Made by a program: the position numbers and the translations under genes
In this document: positions 1 through 15,690 of the stretch, in pieces
How positions within the stretch are numbered: the stretch's first letter is position 1
How the letters are laid out: every line of letters begins with the position of its first letter
Source: Aphis gossypii
Taxonomy: Eukaryota; Arthropoda; Insecta; Hemiptera; Aphididae
DNA length: 64,000 bases
Direction: 5' to 3'
Assembly: GCF_020184175.1 (NCBI RefSeq)
Contig: NC_065531.1
Span: forward strand, 18,807,213 to 18,871,212
The notes under the pieces: generated by a model
What the model was told of the DNA's origin: nothing
Seen by the model: the letters and a program-made list of their open reading frames with translations, nothing else
Database searches by the model: none

Positions 1-713
1 AAACAAGATATAAGTCAGCATTTATAATTTTTAAATAACTACACTAAAAATATAATATGCATTAACGCATTTAATGCGTTCTTGAAAGTGGATATGAAAA
101 ATATGCATTTATTGCATTAAATAATTTTTACTGTTTTAGGCTATAACATAACAACTATACAAGTATATTAATCATGATTAATTCATAGAACATATGCGCA
201 TTGTGCTATCGATATATTTTTAACGACATTTACAGAACTTATAATATTGATCTGCAATATGATATTATAGGTTTTATAGGTACCGCCGTACATATGTGTA
301 TACCTATAGTACATTCTTTAAACGCGTCATCTCAGAACTTAAAGTGCATAAGTACTATTTATTATTATAAAACAGTACTGTATGACATCAGAATATTGTT
401 TTAATACGAACCGTCTTGGGATCAATTTTTTCCCCAAAATAAAGTGCGCGTAGATATTTTCGTTTTTCGATAGCCGATCATGCCGTTCGCTTTCGTACAC
501 AATATGCGTGTATGCGACAATGCCACATGTGTACAGATTGAATTATAGAGACGACCACGACGATGACTTTGTCCCAAAGCAAGTCTCGCAAACTTCCTAA
601 CACTACTATCCCCCCAGTCCATCATCCCCGACCGCAGCACCGCATGCAATACACTTAATGAGGTTAGTTCAGTAGAACGTTTGTACCCTCAAAGTGTAAA
701 GTGTAATGTGTGC

Positions 714-731
714 GTGTGTGTGTGTGTGTGT
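714..731. repeat. (TG)n microsatellite
   Basis: Nine uninterrupted TG units follow a slightly imperfect GTG-rich lead-in beginning near 700. Confidence 0.9.
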
Positions 732-2079
732 ACGCTTTTCAAGACTAAGGTAGTAATATTGGGATCAGAATGAAAAAGAGATTGCGAATGCCGGAGAGAA
801 AAACGTGTCCAATTATTATCGCCGGTCTCGGCGACGGCAGATCTCCCGCCCGTATCTCGTGATACATAAATGCATTATAAAACTATATCTACATACCGTT
901 TTTTTCATTTATAAATATTATATATACATAAATAAAAAAACATTACAATTAGACTGCCTTGATTTTACACGTGTACATGATGTGTATGTAAGTGTATGGA
1001 CATTAATCAAAATGAATTGATAATTTACAAATTTACAAATTGGGCGTAAAAATAAAAAAGGAATAAAAAAACCTGCAGAGTAAACGAAAGTTTTCTCGGA
1101 GATGAATATTATACTTCAAACGACCAACATTTTAGAAACTCGAACACGAGATTTGTTCTCCGAAAACATAATTTTATTGGATCTGTTAGAAGCTTTTATC
1201 TATCTATTTATATGAGATAATAAAGAAAACTAAAAAACTGTTGTTTACGGATGATTCATTTGATTTGTTAGGAATGCAATTTACAAAAGAATACAGAAAT
1301 CAATTTTCCTATGAAAAATACTCGTATTTAATCTGTTTAATTCACTTACAGCGTATTATTTACTTCCGAATTTTCTTCAATAAGGTTGTTTTGTATTTAA
1401 ATTTCATTAAGATAATTATTTCGCGTATTTTAGATTATATGACATAATATAAACATAATAGTAATTAATAATTATATATATAGCATATTATACATAATTC
1501 ATATAATCAGCGTGTAGGTACGTGTATAATATCATCATAATAAGTACATAAATTATTATACATTAATAAAATATTATTTATTATTATTGAATTATGTACT
1601 TAATATAGCTATATAAATGACGAAATGACTAAGATTATTTACAAAAATAGTAAACATTTTTATCTCATAAGTGTTTTTAAATATAGTCGTCAATTAACTT
1701 CAAGTAGAATTTTATATTATACCTATCGAAATACATCTCAAGAACGTACTTGAAGTTCTCGAAAGATTATATCAAAAACAATTTAAACTACTTACTAGCT
1801 ATTAAATCTAAATAAGTCCATGGTGTCATTCCCCAGAAATGGCATTATAATTTTTATCAAAGAACTTTAGATATTAATTCGTATTTGTTAATTGTATTGT
1901 TTGAGTACAATACCTATATAATGATCAATTTAAAAACAAACACATAAGTAGGTAGGTGCGATATACATTTTGTTGATTATTGCATTAATGATTATAATTG
2001 ATATAATAAAATTGTACGTCTTAATAATGATTATAAAAATCAGCTACAAAGATAATGTATCTCTGTTTATTACCTATTT

Positions 2080-2101
2080 TATATATATATATATATATAT
2101 A
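2080..2101. repeat. (AT)n microsatellite
   Basis: About eleven pure AT units sit in AT-rich intergenic DNA. Confidence 0.9.
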
Positions 2102-2859
2102 CTAAAGACGTATACTTAAAATTACCATATTAACAATATCATAAGTTATAAGTTTATAACTATATGTAAGTAATAAGCTATACTATACGGATTAAAAGTA
2201 CAATATTATGTATTATTTGAAGGCCGTATAAATTATAAACATAATATTATGTAATTAGCTATATATGATTAAGATTTTCTAAATTTGTCGAAACCAATTA
2301 GAGAAAAATTCAAAAAATATTTTATGTGAAGTAAATAGCCGAGAAAATAATTTAGTTGATTAAAATAAATTTTTTACACTAACAATTCTAAGCTCTACAC
2401 ATCGATATAAAAAATCAAAAAAATAATATTTAAATGACACTGGTTATAGACACTTGCATGTGCACACTTTGTAGCTATTTCAATAAAACCCATTGCAGTA
2501 TATTATATAGATATAAAATTTGTTAACTCTGTAGTCTATTTTACACTCAATTAACTATTGGAAATATCGGTTAATCAATCAATGTATGTTTTTTGTAGCT
2601 TCCAAATGCAATCACTAGTCTAGATACTAGATGTTAATATAAAAAAGTCCAGGAGAAAAGGTCTGAGAAAAAAGTACAAAAAGATAATAAATTTGTAGAA
2701 TAAAAAGATAGAAAAAATTTACTTATTAAGTATTTTATTTATTTTTATATATCGATTAGAAGTATAGTATAATATATTCTATAGAATGCGCCTAGGTAAT
2801 TTACAATACGCATAGTAATTAAAGTTATAGTTATTTAGAAATGAAAATATAGATTAAAG

Positions 2860-2945
2860 CAGTATTTCCCAACCCACATGTATACCGTTTGTTGGTTACA
2901 CGACTACCACCACCCACGTCCCACACAAAAAAAAATATATATATA
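2860..2945 (+). mobile_element. Solo hAT-like transposon terminus (candidate)
   Basis: The stretch opens with CAGTATTTCCCAACCCACAT, which resembles the terminal inverted repeats of many hAT elements (CAGTG/ATTTCCCAACC type). A GC-richer stretch follows, with repeated CCACC and CCCAC words. I could not find the matching inverted end or a target duplication nearby, so this is at most a truncated or solo terminus. Recognition rests on remembered hAT end sequences. Confidence 0.3.
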
Positions 2946-4299
2946 AATGTTAATAATATAGTATTATTAATAATAATTTTTATTTAAGGTAATTTTATCA
3001 TTGAATTTTAATATAATACAATATTGAATAATAAACACATAATTTTTTTAAACTAAAATAATATGTAGGTGAAATATATAGGTATTAAAATTCATTTGTA
3101 CCTACTGTAGTAGTCTCGGTGTGCTGTTCATTACTCAACTGTATAGACAATCGATCGATACCACATAAACAGTCATAAACGCATTTACCGATACGACAAC
3201 AAATTTTTCATAATCGTAATAAAATAATATTAACTTTACGAAAATATATTGATATAACCGTTACAAACCTGTGTTCTATATTCTACAATACTTTAGTTAT
3301 ACTTCACATTATTTTGAGTAGATATATCAAATAAAACATATCTTAATCATTTATAAATTGACAGCTAAAATTATTTTCATATATTTCAAAATATTTCGCA
3401 GCTTATAGGTTGGGTAACATTGGATTCAAGGAATTTCTCAGTATTAATGCTTTTGACGTGATATTATATAAAATATACAAATACATTTTTCTATTAATTA
3501 AGTTTAAATTTCGATAAGTTTCAATATTAGTTTCTCTTAGTCTTCTGGTAAAATTAACTGGAATATTGTCAGAGTTAAAAGCAGAGGGTTTGATTGATTT
3601 GTAAGGTAAGAACGAAATAGTTTGTATATAAAGAATACAGAAGTTGCTACTTTTGAGACTATTTTTTATGTCACGAAATTTTTCGAAACTTAATAAGTAA
3701 TTAATCTTTTCCAAACACATTCAAAGCCAATAAGTAGGTTTTTTAATCACTAATGTAGTAATGTACATTGTATTTAGTAAAAAAAATAGGAAGTAATTAC
3801 CAATAAGAATATAATAGAGTTTTAATCTATTCTATTTTATTTGTGGAGAGTTAAAATATAATTAAAATTGTTCGGCGTCTAAACGCTGCGGGGAAAAATG
3901 ACAAAATATGTACATATCAAAATTAGACTTTACAACGAGCTGCATTGCTATCCTAATCACTCGATTTTTATTCTTTTGATATTTTTATTTCAATAGTTAT
4001 ATTAATAAAGGTGTTATAAAGAAAAATATTTAATTATCTAAAATCTCCATGACTACTAAATATTTTGTGTGATATCTAAAAGGTGAAGTACACTATCAGA
4101 ATGATCAACTAATACGCAGAATAACAATAAAAAAAAACTGTATCGTGTACCGAGTGGGATCGTACATAGTTTTAGATATAGCCATATGACGTCATGGGCA
4201 GTATAACTGAAAATCACGTTCATTCAACGTAAAAACAATCGAATAATATCTTTTAAGAGGTTGGTTTTATATACTTTATCTCGGTCAGCGTTAATTTTA

Positions 4300-5900
4300 T
4301 TATCAAACAACGATCACATCAAAATATGAGTATATGTTTAACATTATATTTACGTTCCTATAGCACGCTTTATTTACGATCCCATGTGTATTCGAAAAAA
4401 ATTCGATTGTTTGTAAAACTGTTTTGAAACAATGGAATTAAAGAAAAACGTGTATCTACAATATTATGTTTGTTCAGCGAAAACTTAACTCGCATACTCG
4501 GACGTCCGTAACGATTTTCGTACGAACTCGTCTGTATATTTTATATAGGTATACACACAGCGCAACAAAAACGACTTGTTTTCTCAGCAGACGATTTCGC
4601 ATTGCTATGAGACCGTTCGTTTTATATTGCGTAATTCGATTATCACTACGCACTACGGTGGTTACTATAACACATAAATATATGTATTATACGATATACA
4701 CAGCGTCGTCGAAATACGAACGGTTTCCACGCTCTAAACGCACTCCGTAATCGAGAGGGGAGGTTTTTTTTATTTTCCCTGCGTATATTGAAAAAAAAAA
4801 ATGATAAAAAATTGGACATACTACATAATATAATATCATATCTGCGTGTCGAAAACGCAAGTCGAGTCCATCACGCGGTCCACCGATAATATGCGCGCCG
4901 GGTACACGCCCCATATACAATTATTATTCTACAACAGCTGTTTTTCGTTATAACACGTACGTATTATTGATATAAAACAATAACGAACAACCTATACTGT
5001 ATATCCGCGTGTAATAATAATTGCAAGTACACCGGGGACCATCAATAATTATACATCACGCGACGAATCGCATCTGTATTTGGGTGCGTGTGTGCAATAG
5101 TATAATATATATAATATAATATATACATTATACTATATTGTATCTGTAAATTGGGACCACGTGCGTGCATGAAAACCAAAGACCCGACTTTTATCGAAAT
5201 ATATTTGGTATTGTTCGGTGGGGGGAGGGGGTACCTACATAATAAAATGTATATTACATACGCGCATGTACATTGTACAATGTAACCCGTTTGAGGTTCA
5301 TGTCTTGAAAATTAAAAACTATTGTGAAGAAAAAAACGGTCTATTCTCTTGCATATTATATATAGGTAATCACGACGATGATGTTAATAATGATTTTGCG
5401 TGGCGTACAGTCACAGTATTCGGTTGGAGAGAGTGCATGTCGTGCACCGAACAATAACAAAAATATATTTTTTTAATTACGACTCGATTCGTGCTCGTCG
5501 ATTTCGAACGGTTTGTATGTATACTCGGCCCAAAAAGTCTCCTCCTCTCGCCACCGGAACGAAAAGGGTCTCGTGACAAAGTTTTCCTTTTTCGCCAAAC
5601 GAATAAAGGCTACTAGCGATATACGACTATTGCAAATATATATATATTCCAGTAGAATTTTGAATTGGTCCGCGACGGGCGATCCCAGTGGTGAGGGAGA
5701 GTACAGGTCCACCGTTTTCTAAAAGTCTTGATTCTCTTTGTGGGGCCACCGCAAGTGTGTGTCTATAGTTTCAAAAACTGTGCACTTTTGTCGCGACCCA
5801 TTAAAAAGTTTCCGGACCAGGGGACCTCACGTTTGTCAATGCGCGTGATGTAATTATTATTACGTATATAGTATAAACTATATGAGCACGCACACACATT
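4300..5900. other. CpG-rich non-coding block
   Basis: The block is clearly richer in CG dinucleotides than its flanks (many CGTACG, CGACG and ACGCG words). Open frames of 60-95 codons overlap on both strands, as expected where stop codons are diluted. None has a recognisable domain, and several lack an ATG. I read it as non-coding, possibly unmethylated regulatory DNA. Confidence 0.5.
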
Positions 5901-8900
5901 AATGATATGGTTTTTGAACGATATAATACTACCTATATTATATTCCCGAATTTAACGGTTATTAGTTTTTGCACCGCTATTATCAATTATCATAGATATA
6001 TAACTAAAATGATGCGAAGTTCCACTTTCAACTTATTCTTTACTGCAGACATTTTAGTACATTCTCCTCTTGTACAATATATATATTATGAAAATATCAA
6101 TTTTATATGAAAAGAACGATTAAAATGTTCAACGCTGTACATAATATATTTATATTTTCGACGTAAATTTATCTCAAATTGAACGTTAATACATTTACTG
6201 TACCTTATGCTATCCGTTGCTATATTGTATGAATAATATTCAATTTTAATAAAATGTCTGATTTGTTTATCATTACAATATACTAATCTCAATAAATTAT
6301 AAAAGAATTAATTTTTATAATCCACGTCTGTTTTGACGTTATCGTTACATTAATATGATATACGATATTATTTGTATACTAAATAGGTAGTATTAATTAT
6401 TAATTTCTTTATCTATGTTGTGGCTTGTGAATATGTTTAACATTTACATATATTTGAAACAATGCTTTAAGAGCTTATATCATCAAAAACTTTTAAGATT
6501 AATTCAAGTGAAAAGGTTTTTTTTAAATTAACAAACATTCTCAGTGTTCGTGTTTAAGTATATTTAATGAACGATTTTTTATGAAATAATGTAATGCATT
6601 TGATTTTACAAAAAAAAAAAAAATTAAATAAGTCATAAATCATAATAATATAATAGGTATATACATATATTTATCACTTTAATAGAAGCATTATTAGTTT
6701 TCATATTTTATATACCTTTTCATGATTAACAACAGAACAATAAATTTAAAAAGGGAAAAAACATTTATCTAATTTGAACATTTTGTTGTGTTGTGTAGTG
6801 TTGAATAATCAATTATCCTACTTCACAATACTATATAAATAATATATATTTATAAAATAAATAAATTATAGTGTGTAATACCACCTACTCAAAGCTATTA
6901 TTTTTGTTTATTCAAAATGTGCATAGAACTAATTTATAAGATAGACTATTTTTTTCATAATTGTTAGTATATTATTGTTATTATGAATTCAATTCATGAT
7001 TAAATATTCAAAATTTATAATAACCAGTTATTTTACTTTTAAATACACGAATACCTTTATATTTTTTGAGTCGAAACTATTTATAAGGTATGTGTTTATT
7101 TTTTCTAGAAGCTATGCAAGTATGCCATAAAAAAGGGCAAAACAAATCACCTGTAGACAATAGCTACATTGTTTATACTTTAAAAATATATACAAAAACT
7201 CAGCGTTTTATTCAGGTGGCGACATTCATTGGCGCCATAATGGTTTTTAACAAGAACAACGTGAAGTATGCCAAAATACAGCAAATCGCATTAGACGTAC
7301 CCTTTATATGAAGAGGCTTAGAAAAAACCATGAATTGATGTTCGTAAAAAATGTATATAAATAGAATAGCACATTATTTTAAAAGATAATATAGTTTCTA
7401 TAAAAGCCTACAAACAGAAACAAAATAATAACATGAATACGTTACATAATCCGTTCCTAAAAAAATAAAAAATGTCTCGTAATAAAAAAAAATAAAAAAT
7501 CTGTTCATACATAATATAGAGTTAATTAGAAGCAAGTATGAAAAAAAAAATTAAAATGTATATACTTCCGAGTATACACGCATGGATGTCAAGTCAACAA
7601 CAATAAGCACATTTCACATAAATTGTGTCAAGGAACACGAATGCAAGATTTTAAGATACCACGCCGTATTTTTTACAACACATTTTTTAAAAATACGAGG
7701 AAAATAATAGTATACACTATACTATGTATACATATTTAAAAACGCTATAAAATACTGACTTTAATGCGTTTTATATTAGTGTACATTGTTGGTGATTAAT
7801 GATTATATTGACATTAAGAACGGAGGGTAAAGAAATAAGGGGCTTAAACATTCCTAAAGCATTAATCCCTTAAAAAAATGTCCGATATTTCACCAACGAT
7901 AATATATGGACAAAGTGAGTGAAACGTTTTTTACACATATATACTTATTAGGATTTAAACATATATGGACTGATAATTCTAATTACCAGTATACTATTTA
8001 GTTAAGATAAAAAAACATACTTCAACTAAGACATTGTTCGTTAGGATTAGTTTTATAGTTTTAACAATGACAATTCGTCGTATATGTCGATGTATAATGA
8101 TGTTACATTTTTGGTGGTTCAATTTTTTTAGTTTAATCATTAAATGTAATAAAAAGTAGGCCAACGTGACATGGCAGGTTTTTAAGTGAAGCATTGTCAA
8201 AGTTAAAATATCATGTCAAACATTACCGAGTGACGTATGGGTAACCATGCGAGATTTTCAGTAATTTGACGTATCTCTCAAATCGACATGACAACATAAG
8301 ATATATGTTATTTTACTATAGGAGTAAAAATTTTAAATGGTATAACTCTATTGTAAAATGTAAAAAAAAATAAGTACCTACTTATATTTAAATTTCCTTA
8401 AATGATTAATTTATTAATGTAAGTATATTTAAAAAAAATGATGACAAAACTTATTAAAATATATTTTGTAAGTAATTATAATATAATATTGACAAATTAA
8501 AGTAAATATAATACTAATTGATTATTTACATAATCTTTATTTTTCTATAAATTTTAGTTTATATTATCCTATGGCTACGGAGAATGTTAAGTCTATGGAG
8601 GTATTAATTCTTATAGAAATTTAATTAATAGCAACTATAGTTACTAAAGTAAATAGTAATAGTACCATTTTTTCATGACTCATGCACCACACAGACACAG
8701 TCAAACACATTTTCACCAAATGTCTAAAATAACCTTTGTAAACTAAATTTTTTACCAAATCCAGAAACCATCACTCAGCTAATACATTTTTTTACATTTA
8801 TTGGAGCTATATAATTTAATTTTAGCTATTATTATTTTACTATGTCTATCTAATTTATTGTATGTAATTAATAGTAAATATTATACCTACATTAAACTAC

Positions 8901-9450
8901 AACCACATACCTACACATAACTATTTAATTTATAATATCTTATAGGTTTAGAAAACGCTATAATAACCTTGCTGTTGATGTGTATTTAAAAATAAATAGT
9001 TTTTTATATATCCTTATCCATAATTTATGTTGATTAATGATTCGAAAATAAAATTTAATTGTATTGTATTAAATTGTTATCATTTATTTTTTATGTATGT
9101 TAAAAGCTTTTATTTTTTGAATATCAATAAGTTTATGTTTATTGCAAAATGTGATTGCTCATATTAAATATATGAATTACTAATTTTATTGCGTATCTTA
9201 ACTATGTATTAATTTATTAAGTACCTACCTACCTATACTATGAAGTATAATAATTATAATATAATATTTGTATTTTAATACGTGAGTAATCATAGTAAGA
9301 CTGGGCACACCTTTGAATTTAAATTTATATAATTAAATTGTAATGCTCAAAAATAAAAACAAACGACTGATAACTACATGTGATACATATGGTAATTTAA
9401 CTTTAGTTAAACTATGAAGCATTTGTCAAATTATTCCAGCGTATGATTAA
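5900..9450. other. AT-rich non-coding stretch
   Basis: I see no gene, RNA gene or clear transposon in this stretch. It contains homopolymer runs, ATAATATTAT words and scattered short open frames of 67-73 codons with no family resemblance. Confidence 0.6.
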
Positions 9451-11950
9451 AAATGATTAATTTATTATAGTATGCTAACAGCCATTGCGTTGTTGACGAG
9501 CGCATACCTCATCATCCTTCATCATTTACGCTGTCATACAATGTATAGAACACGGTATAAAAAACACCTAAGGTCGAACGAACAAATAAAATATTTTATG
9601 AAATTATATAATAATATAGTTTGATACTGTCCGGGTAGGTACAATCCGAGTCAATAAGATTAGAGCACAAACACAATTAGGAAAAAACTATTGCGAATGA
9701 AAATAGTTATCTGATTCTACGTTAGTTTAGATTTACCTAATACTAATTATATTACTATTTTTATATGATTACCGCGTCTTTCATTATCAACACGTACAAA
9801 CATAATTTAACTGTTTTTTTTTTTTTAATGTAATTGTAGCCATCATTTAACATCAAAATGTGATAGTGTGAAATCAGAAATATCAATAGATTCGAAGAGT
9901 TTTATATTCACACGTGGTTGCTTCTAGGCTTGTGCAATGTTCAAGAATTATTGATGATATTAGTTGTATAATAGTTATAAGAAAAAAATGAATTATGTGT
10001 CAATATAATTATAAACATTTTTTAATTTTTACTGTGAGGAACTAACCTAGACATTTGACTTGATAGCTGATAATACTATGTCTGCCGTTCATTAACCACG
10101 TCATCCGTGTTCCGGTACAAATGACAATCACCTATTATTATACTAAAATATAATAAATTAATGATTCTGAAGACGTCACGAGTGTACTAAAAAAGTATAA
10201 TGAACACGCACGTATAAACAGCACGCTAACGATAATAATAGGCACCTATATATAATATTATTAACTGCGACGGTTTGGATGTAAATCGAAGTAACGACAA
10301 TTCGACATATTATTTTCACACAGTAACAATATTATGCGTTATGCTTTATTATTATTATCATTATTGTTGCACGCGTAACTTTATAGAAGTACATTTTACT
10401 GCTTATATTATATTAATATACACACAAATACATAATAAATGTGTAGGTATATAGGTAACCTCCTATCGATATGTACATACAGCATTGTACAGCATAATAA
10501 TACATATAATAGGTATATATAGATGGACATTCGATACAAGTCTCGTATAATACAGGCCAAACAACAACGACGACGACGACGACAACGACGGTCAACGGCG
10601 CAGACGGGCGGTGAATTTTTTTTTCTTTTCGTTTAAGGATGGAAAAAAAAATTCCTCGCTCGGCTCACGCGCACTTTCTTCCGACAATATTCGTCGTAAA
10701 AGGTCGTACACGGTTTTGTAATCTTCCCGATGATTTACAATACGGTTTTTGATGAAACACCAGACACGCAGCATTATACCTGTAGTACCTATCTGCCTAC
10801 CTATATAATAATACGACGAGACGTGTTTGTGTCGTCGCGCACGCTGCACAAACGTATATTTTATTCCAGCGGTATACCGCAGCAATATCTCGTATTTCTG
10901 GTGTACGCGGTCTTAACATGTATACGGGTATATACCGGGCCGGTTGTGTAAGCTGCAGCAGTACACCGCTGCACGTACATACGTGATGACCCCGCGTGTT
11001 CGGACGCACCATGCAGACAGAAGTTTTTCACATGGACGTATCGAACGCGCGGTGTTTTTTTTTTTTTTTACGATTGTTCCTATTATTATTATTTTTCCAT
11101 AATAATTATTATTCTTACTGTTGTCGCCGGGAGTACGTATAAATACACATATATACAGATACATCGATGTTTCGTTAAAACACGATTAGAATTGCCGGAT
11201 GGCCATTGGAGATATATAACGCATATGTAATTTCACGAAAAGAACACCACCAAATGCGCCTGCCCATATTATAATGATATAATAATAATAATAATAATAA
11301 TATTGTATACAACAGTATATAACAATGTGGCGTACATACCGAACACTGCACACGATCGTGGACGGACGGACGGACGGACGGACGGACATTATGTTATTTT
11401 AGTCGCGGCGGGGTCGACCCGTCCGAGGAGGAGGAAACGATTGCACGGACACACCATCTGGATTTTTTGTATTTAATTAATACCATCCGGCCGGAAGGTC
11501 GATAAATGGTCGTTGCTCGAATCCTGATCGATTAGTGTAGATTTTTATTTTTATTTATTTTCAAGACCCGACACACGTACCGCGAACATGTTTTTCAAAT
11601 AGGAAATATATGGCTGGTGCCTGGTATTATACTACCAGATGTAATACTGGTACGCATCCCGTTCGCAGAAATCGTACAACGAAAAATTGTCGTTAGGCAA
11701 TAAAAAAAAAAAAATCAGAAAAAACCGATTATACCCTATTATATATTTTTTTATCATACTCCATTGGCAGTCAAGCACTAACAATTTTTTTTAGAAACAA
11801 TCATTGATGCGTATATGAGTATAAATAATCACGTGTGAGTGCGTGCGTGCATTTTTCACGTCATTCTTGTCATTTTTAAAACAAATATTGTTGTTTGGCA
11901 CACCGGCAACATGGGAACAACGTTAGGAAACTATCGTCATTTTAGTCTCT
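9450..11950. other. CpG-rich non-coding block
   Basis: A second CpG-rich block carries an (ACG)n tract (about 10568-10590), an ATA-rich tract (about 11279-11300) and a GGAC tetranucleotide array (11360-11387). Open frames pile up on both strands between 10.4 and 11.4 kb. One 60-codon minus-strand frame (10774-10592) begins with ATG and is listed as a finding; I do not call it a gene. Confidence 0.5.
11360..11387. repeat. (GGAC)7 tetranucleotide array
   Basis: Seven perfect GGAC units lie within the CpG-rich block. A GC-rich tetranucleotide array stands out in a genome this AT-rich. Confidence 0.9.
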
Positions 11951-14900
11951 AGTTAGAACAAAACCGAACGTTTATCGAATGCCAATGGTAATATACTAAA
12001 ATAGTTCTCCAATAAGTTGCTGATGTCGAAACATTCCATACTCACGGCAATAAGTTTATAATATATAGACATCAGTAATCATAGAATAATAAATAATCCA
12101 GTTGAATATTGATTAGCAAGAGAATATTGTTCGGATGAATAATGTAATCACATTATTAATATGATTGAATTTTCAGAGTTAGTATGGGTAAGAAACTATT
12201 TTTTTCATTGACCAATATCACAAACAGTTAAGCGATGAAATTATTTTTGAAGGGAAGTTCTATCATTTGTCAACGTCAATAAGTCATTTAGAATAAATAT
12301 TCTTACATAATTTATTACTAATTATACTAAGTGATTATTAAAAACAAATATTACCAATAGTCGTAATTGTTTGTCTTATTGTCTAGTGAATACTGAAATT
12401 ACAAAGCTATAATGTTATTTAGTATAAAATATATCTAAACGTTGATTTTTACTTTGAAAATAAAATAATTCATATTTGATCATCGGTTTGAATGTTAATT
12501 GTGCTAACAAAAATTTAATAAATATGATGATAATTGTTTATCTATTCATTGAGACTGTGTATATCTAAATAGATACAAACAATGAATGTGTAGAACATTA
12601 CTAAGTACAAACAATTAATGGTTAGTGATATCATTGGTTAAGACAAACACAAAATTAATAAAGTAAAACTATATAAAATATACTGCGATATGTATAGTTC
12701 TCAATAAATTCAAAAAGATTAACGTTATAAATTATAAGATGATAACATTTTAAATTTTATTACATACATTTTATATATTATACATTAAGGACATTATATA
12801 TATATATTACATTATATATTGATATAAAAATAGAATATTTATTATTCATATATTATGGTCTAGAAGTAATGAATCACATGATATCATTGTATAAAATCAA
12901 TGATAACATTAATAATATTATTACATCCCTCGCTATAGTAGGTAAATCTTTATAAAATATAAATATAGTAATGGCTATAAACTATAATTTATGATATATT
13001 CGTGGTTGATATCAATATCCTGTAGGGATAAATCACCATAGTTTATCTACATTCGATAATGTGCATGTTGTGTTTGATTTTATAGAACTAAAAGAATTTA
13101 AAATAGTAAAAAAAAAAAATTTAAAAACTAAAATCATTTCATTCTTCTATAATCGAATACGGTGTAAAGAAATATGTTTAAAGAAATATAATTATTGATA
13201 GCTAAAACAATTATTATTTTGATTAGTATATGATGCAGGTTTTAAAATTACCTACCAAGGTAAGGTACCTACCAAACTATTTACAATTAATTATTATTCT
13301 AAACATTTAATTTAACTTATCACTTATCAGTGTTGATAATCAAAATGAAAGTGTTGTGTAATATTTAAATACTACTAAGAACATGTACTGAGTGAATAAT
13401 TTTTGTATTGTAATATTAATAATTTTAAGATAGGAATTGATTGTTATTTAAATTTAAATACTAAACGTATAGTTTTTTGGGATTATATAAAATATATATA
13501 ATATAATAAAAGCATACTCAAAACAGATAAAACAATTGCTGCAAATATGTATATCATTAAAACAATTTACATGTATACATAATCCGTTCATGTCCTATTT
13601 ACAATTATGATTATCATTTCGTTCTAAACCATGATTTATTAATTATTATTGACAAACAAGGAATTATTTCAAAATAGTTTTATCTCTTTAGTTTGCCTTT
13701 ATTATAATAATGATATTCTCTCAGGTACACAACATATTTTTCCAATTAATTACGAGCAAACAGCGAACAACCGTGTCGACATTCTGCTCATTGCTGATAA
13801 AAAAAAATGTAAGGGCCGAAAAAATATAAATGAACGTTATTCCACGAGAGTCTGCCAATAGGTTCAAATGTCAAAAAGGCTCAAGGAATTTTATTTTTGA
13901 AAATATTATTATTTTCACCTTCCATTGAGTAAATACACGTCATGATGAACACACCATGTATTACGTGAACATAATATTATCGAGCAAATTCATCGGAAAT
14001 AATTAACACGTTAATATCGTCAATGATTTTACGTGTGTAATGAGTATAGAGGTTGATCCAACTACAGAACGAGTGAATCAATTTTCTAACAATAATGTAC
14101 CTTAAACGATGGTGCACATCCTACAGACTGATATTATGATATGTTTATAATCTGTTATTACTACTACAATTTGAACTATACGCGTGTTGCATGAATACCA
14201 TTTCGGTTATTTTCTACCGTCCATATGTTATTATCATTAAACCTCTACGAAATGTATATATAATATCATAAAACGCAACAGGAGTTCTAAAATAATAATT
14301 ATTAGTATAATTTTCGCTGCGTGTCAATGTAATCTAAGAATAATAATATATTATTTATATAGTACGTATTTCGGCTCGCCAATAACGTCTCTAATAAAAT
14401 ATAATATAATAATACGCTTGTAATTATCAAGACAGCTGCATGTCTTAGTATCGGGATACCAGTTTGAAATTAATGTTCAATAACTTTTTTTTTTAGGTAT
14501 GATCACTACGATCAACACGTACATATTTTCCCTGGGATAATAATTTAATACCGGATTTTAAGTCCCGAGGTGCTATTTGCTAAACAAGGCCGCTTTACTA
14601 ATTTAAACATAAAAGTCTTAAGGTAATTTGAAAACGAAATGCCACTAAAAAACTACGCGAACAGTTAAGCTGTAAAAACTATAAATTATTAATCTTTTCT
14701 GTATCTAATATTTATATATACCTATATATATTATATAATGAAAAATATTTTTCGTAAATAAGTATTTTTAAACATTTAATGCAAGTTAATTTTTTTTTAC
14801 ACAGAACAATTATGTAAATAATATATTTTTGATTCTACCTGTAAATATAGTATATAATATGTAATTTGGAGAATCCATAGTATGTATATAATATATATAT

Positions 14901-15400
14901 GCAATATGCATAATAAACAATTTCATTTTTAATATAATATAACTAATTCAATTTCTTTTTTTATAATGTTTAATAATTCAAAAATATTATTACTATTTAG
15001 TATTGTTAGTATTATATTATTATTTTATTACTCTGCCGGTTCCCCAAAATATGACGTCTACATATTTTTTATTTAATTTATTACATTAATTAATTTTTCA
15101 AAGTACCTGATCGAAATCATGACTAATTTAAATTTTATAACTACACTTATTAAACAAGTTTGCACACTCAATACAAAATACATTATTTATATTTCGTGCT
15201 AAAAATCGTCTTATAATATTATTTAAATTTTTTTTCTTTTAAATTCTATTGTCGGAAAACTAATTCTCACGCTCCAAAGACTAATATTAAGAATATTTAA
15301 GTGAGTAACTTTTTAGTAATTATAATTATATAAAATAGTGTTGTAAAATGTTCATGTTATAAACATAGACACGATAAAGGATAAAACAATTAACTCGCGG
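11950..15400. other. AT-rich non-coding stretch
   Basis: No supportable gene is visible. Open frames are 70 codons or shorter, and the DNA is dominated by A/T runs and TATATA words. Confidence 0.6.
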
Positions 15401-15687
15401 TACCTATACATGCCGCATGCGGCTATGCAGTTATTATTTTTAGCGAATTAATAGCAATAAACGAGTTTTGAAGTAATATACAAAACAGTATTAATTAAAA
15501 AAGAGTAGTTTATAATTTATACTCGGTTTGAGGTTGATTACCATTATGTATAGGAACACTGAATACACGAATATACGAATGCGCCTATGTACCGAGTAAC
15601 ATATTAAGTGCCTACAGTAGATATATACGAAAACCGGCGATTGGAATATTAAATACACATAAAAATAACGACATACCTGTGATGCGA

Positions 15688-15690
<3 letters not shown>

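Larger units (their letters stand above)
1..4300. other. AT-rich non-coding stretch
   Basis: I see no gene here. The DNA is strongly AT-rich with many short A and T runs. It holds a TG microsatellite (714-731), an AT microsatellite (2080-2101) and a solo hAT-like terminus (2860). The longest ATG-started frame is 105 codons on the minus strand (3720-3403). That length is expected by chance in DNA this size and base composition, and the product matches nothing I recognise. Confidence 0.6.

Noticed and set aside
3403..3720. A 105-codon minus-strand ATG-started frame.
   Set aside because: Several frames of this size are expected by chance in 64 kb of AT-rich DNA, and no family resemblance or splice context was found.
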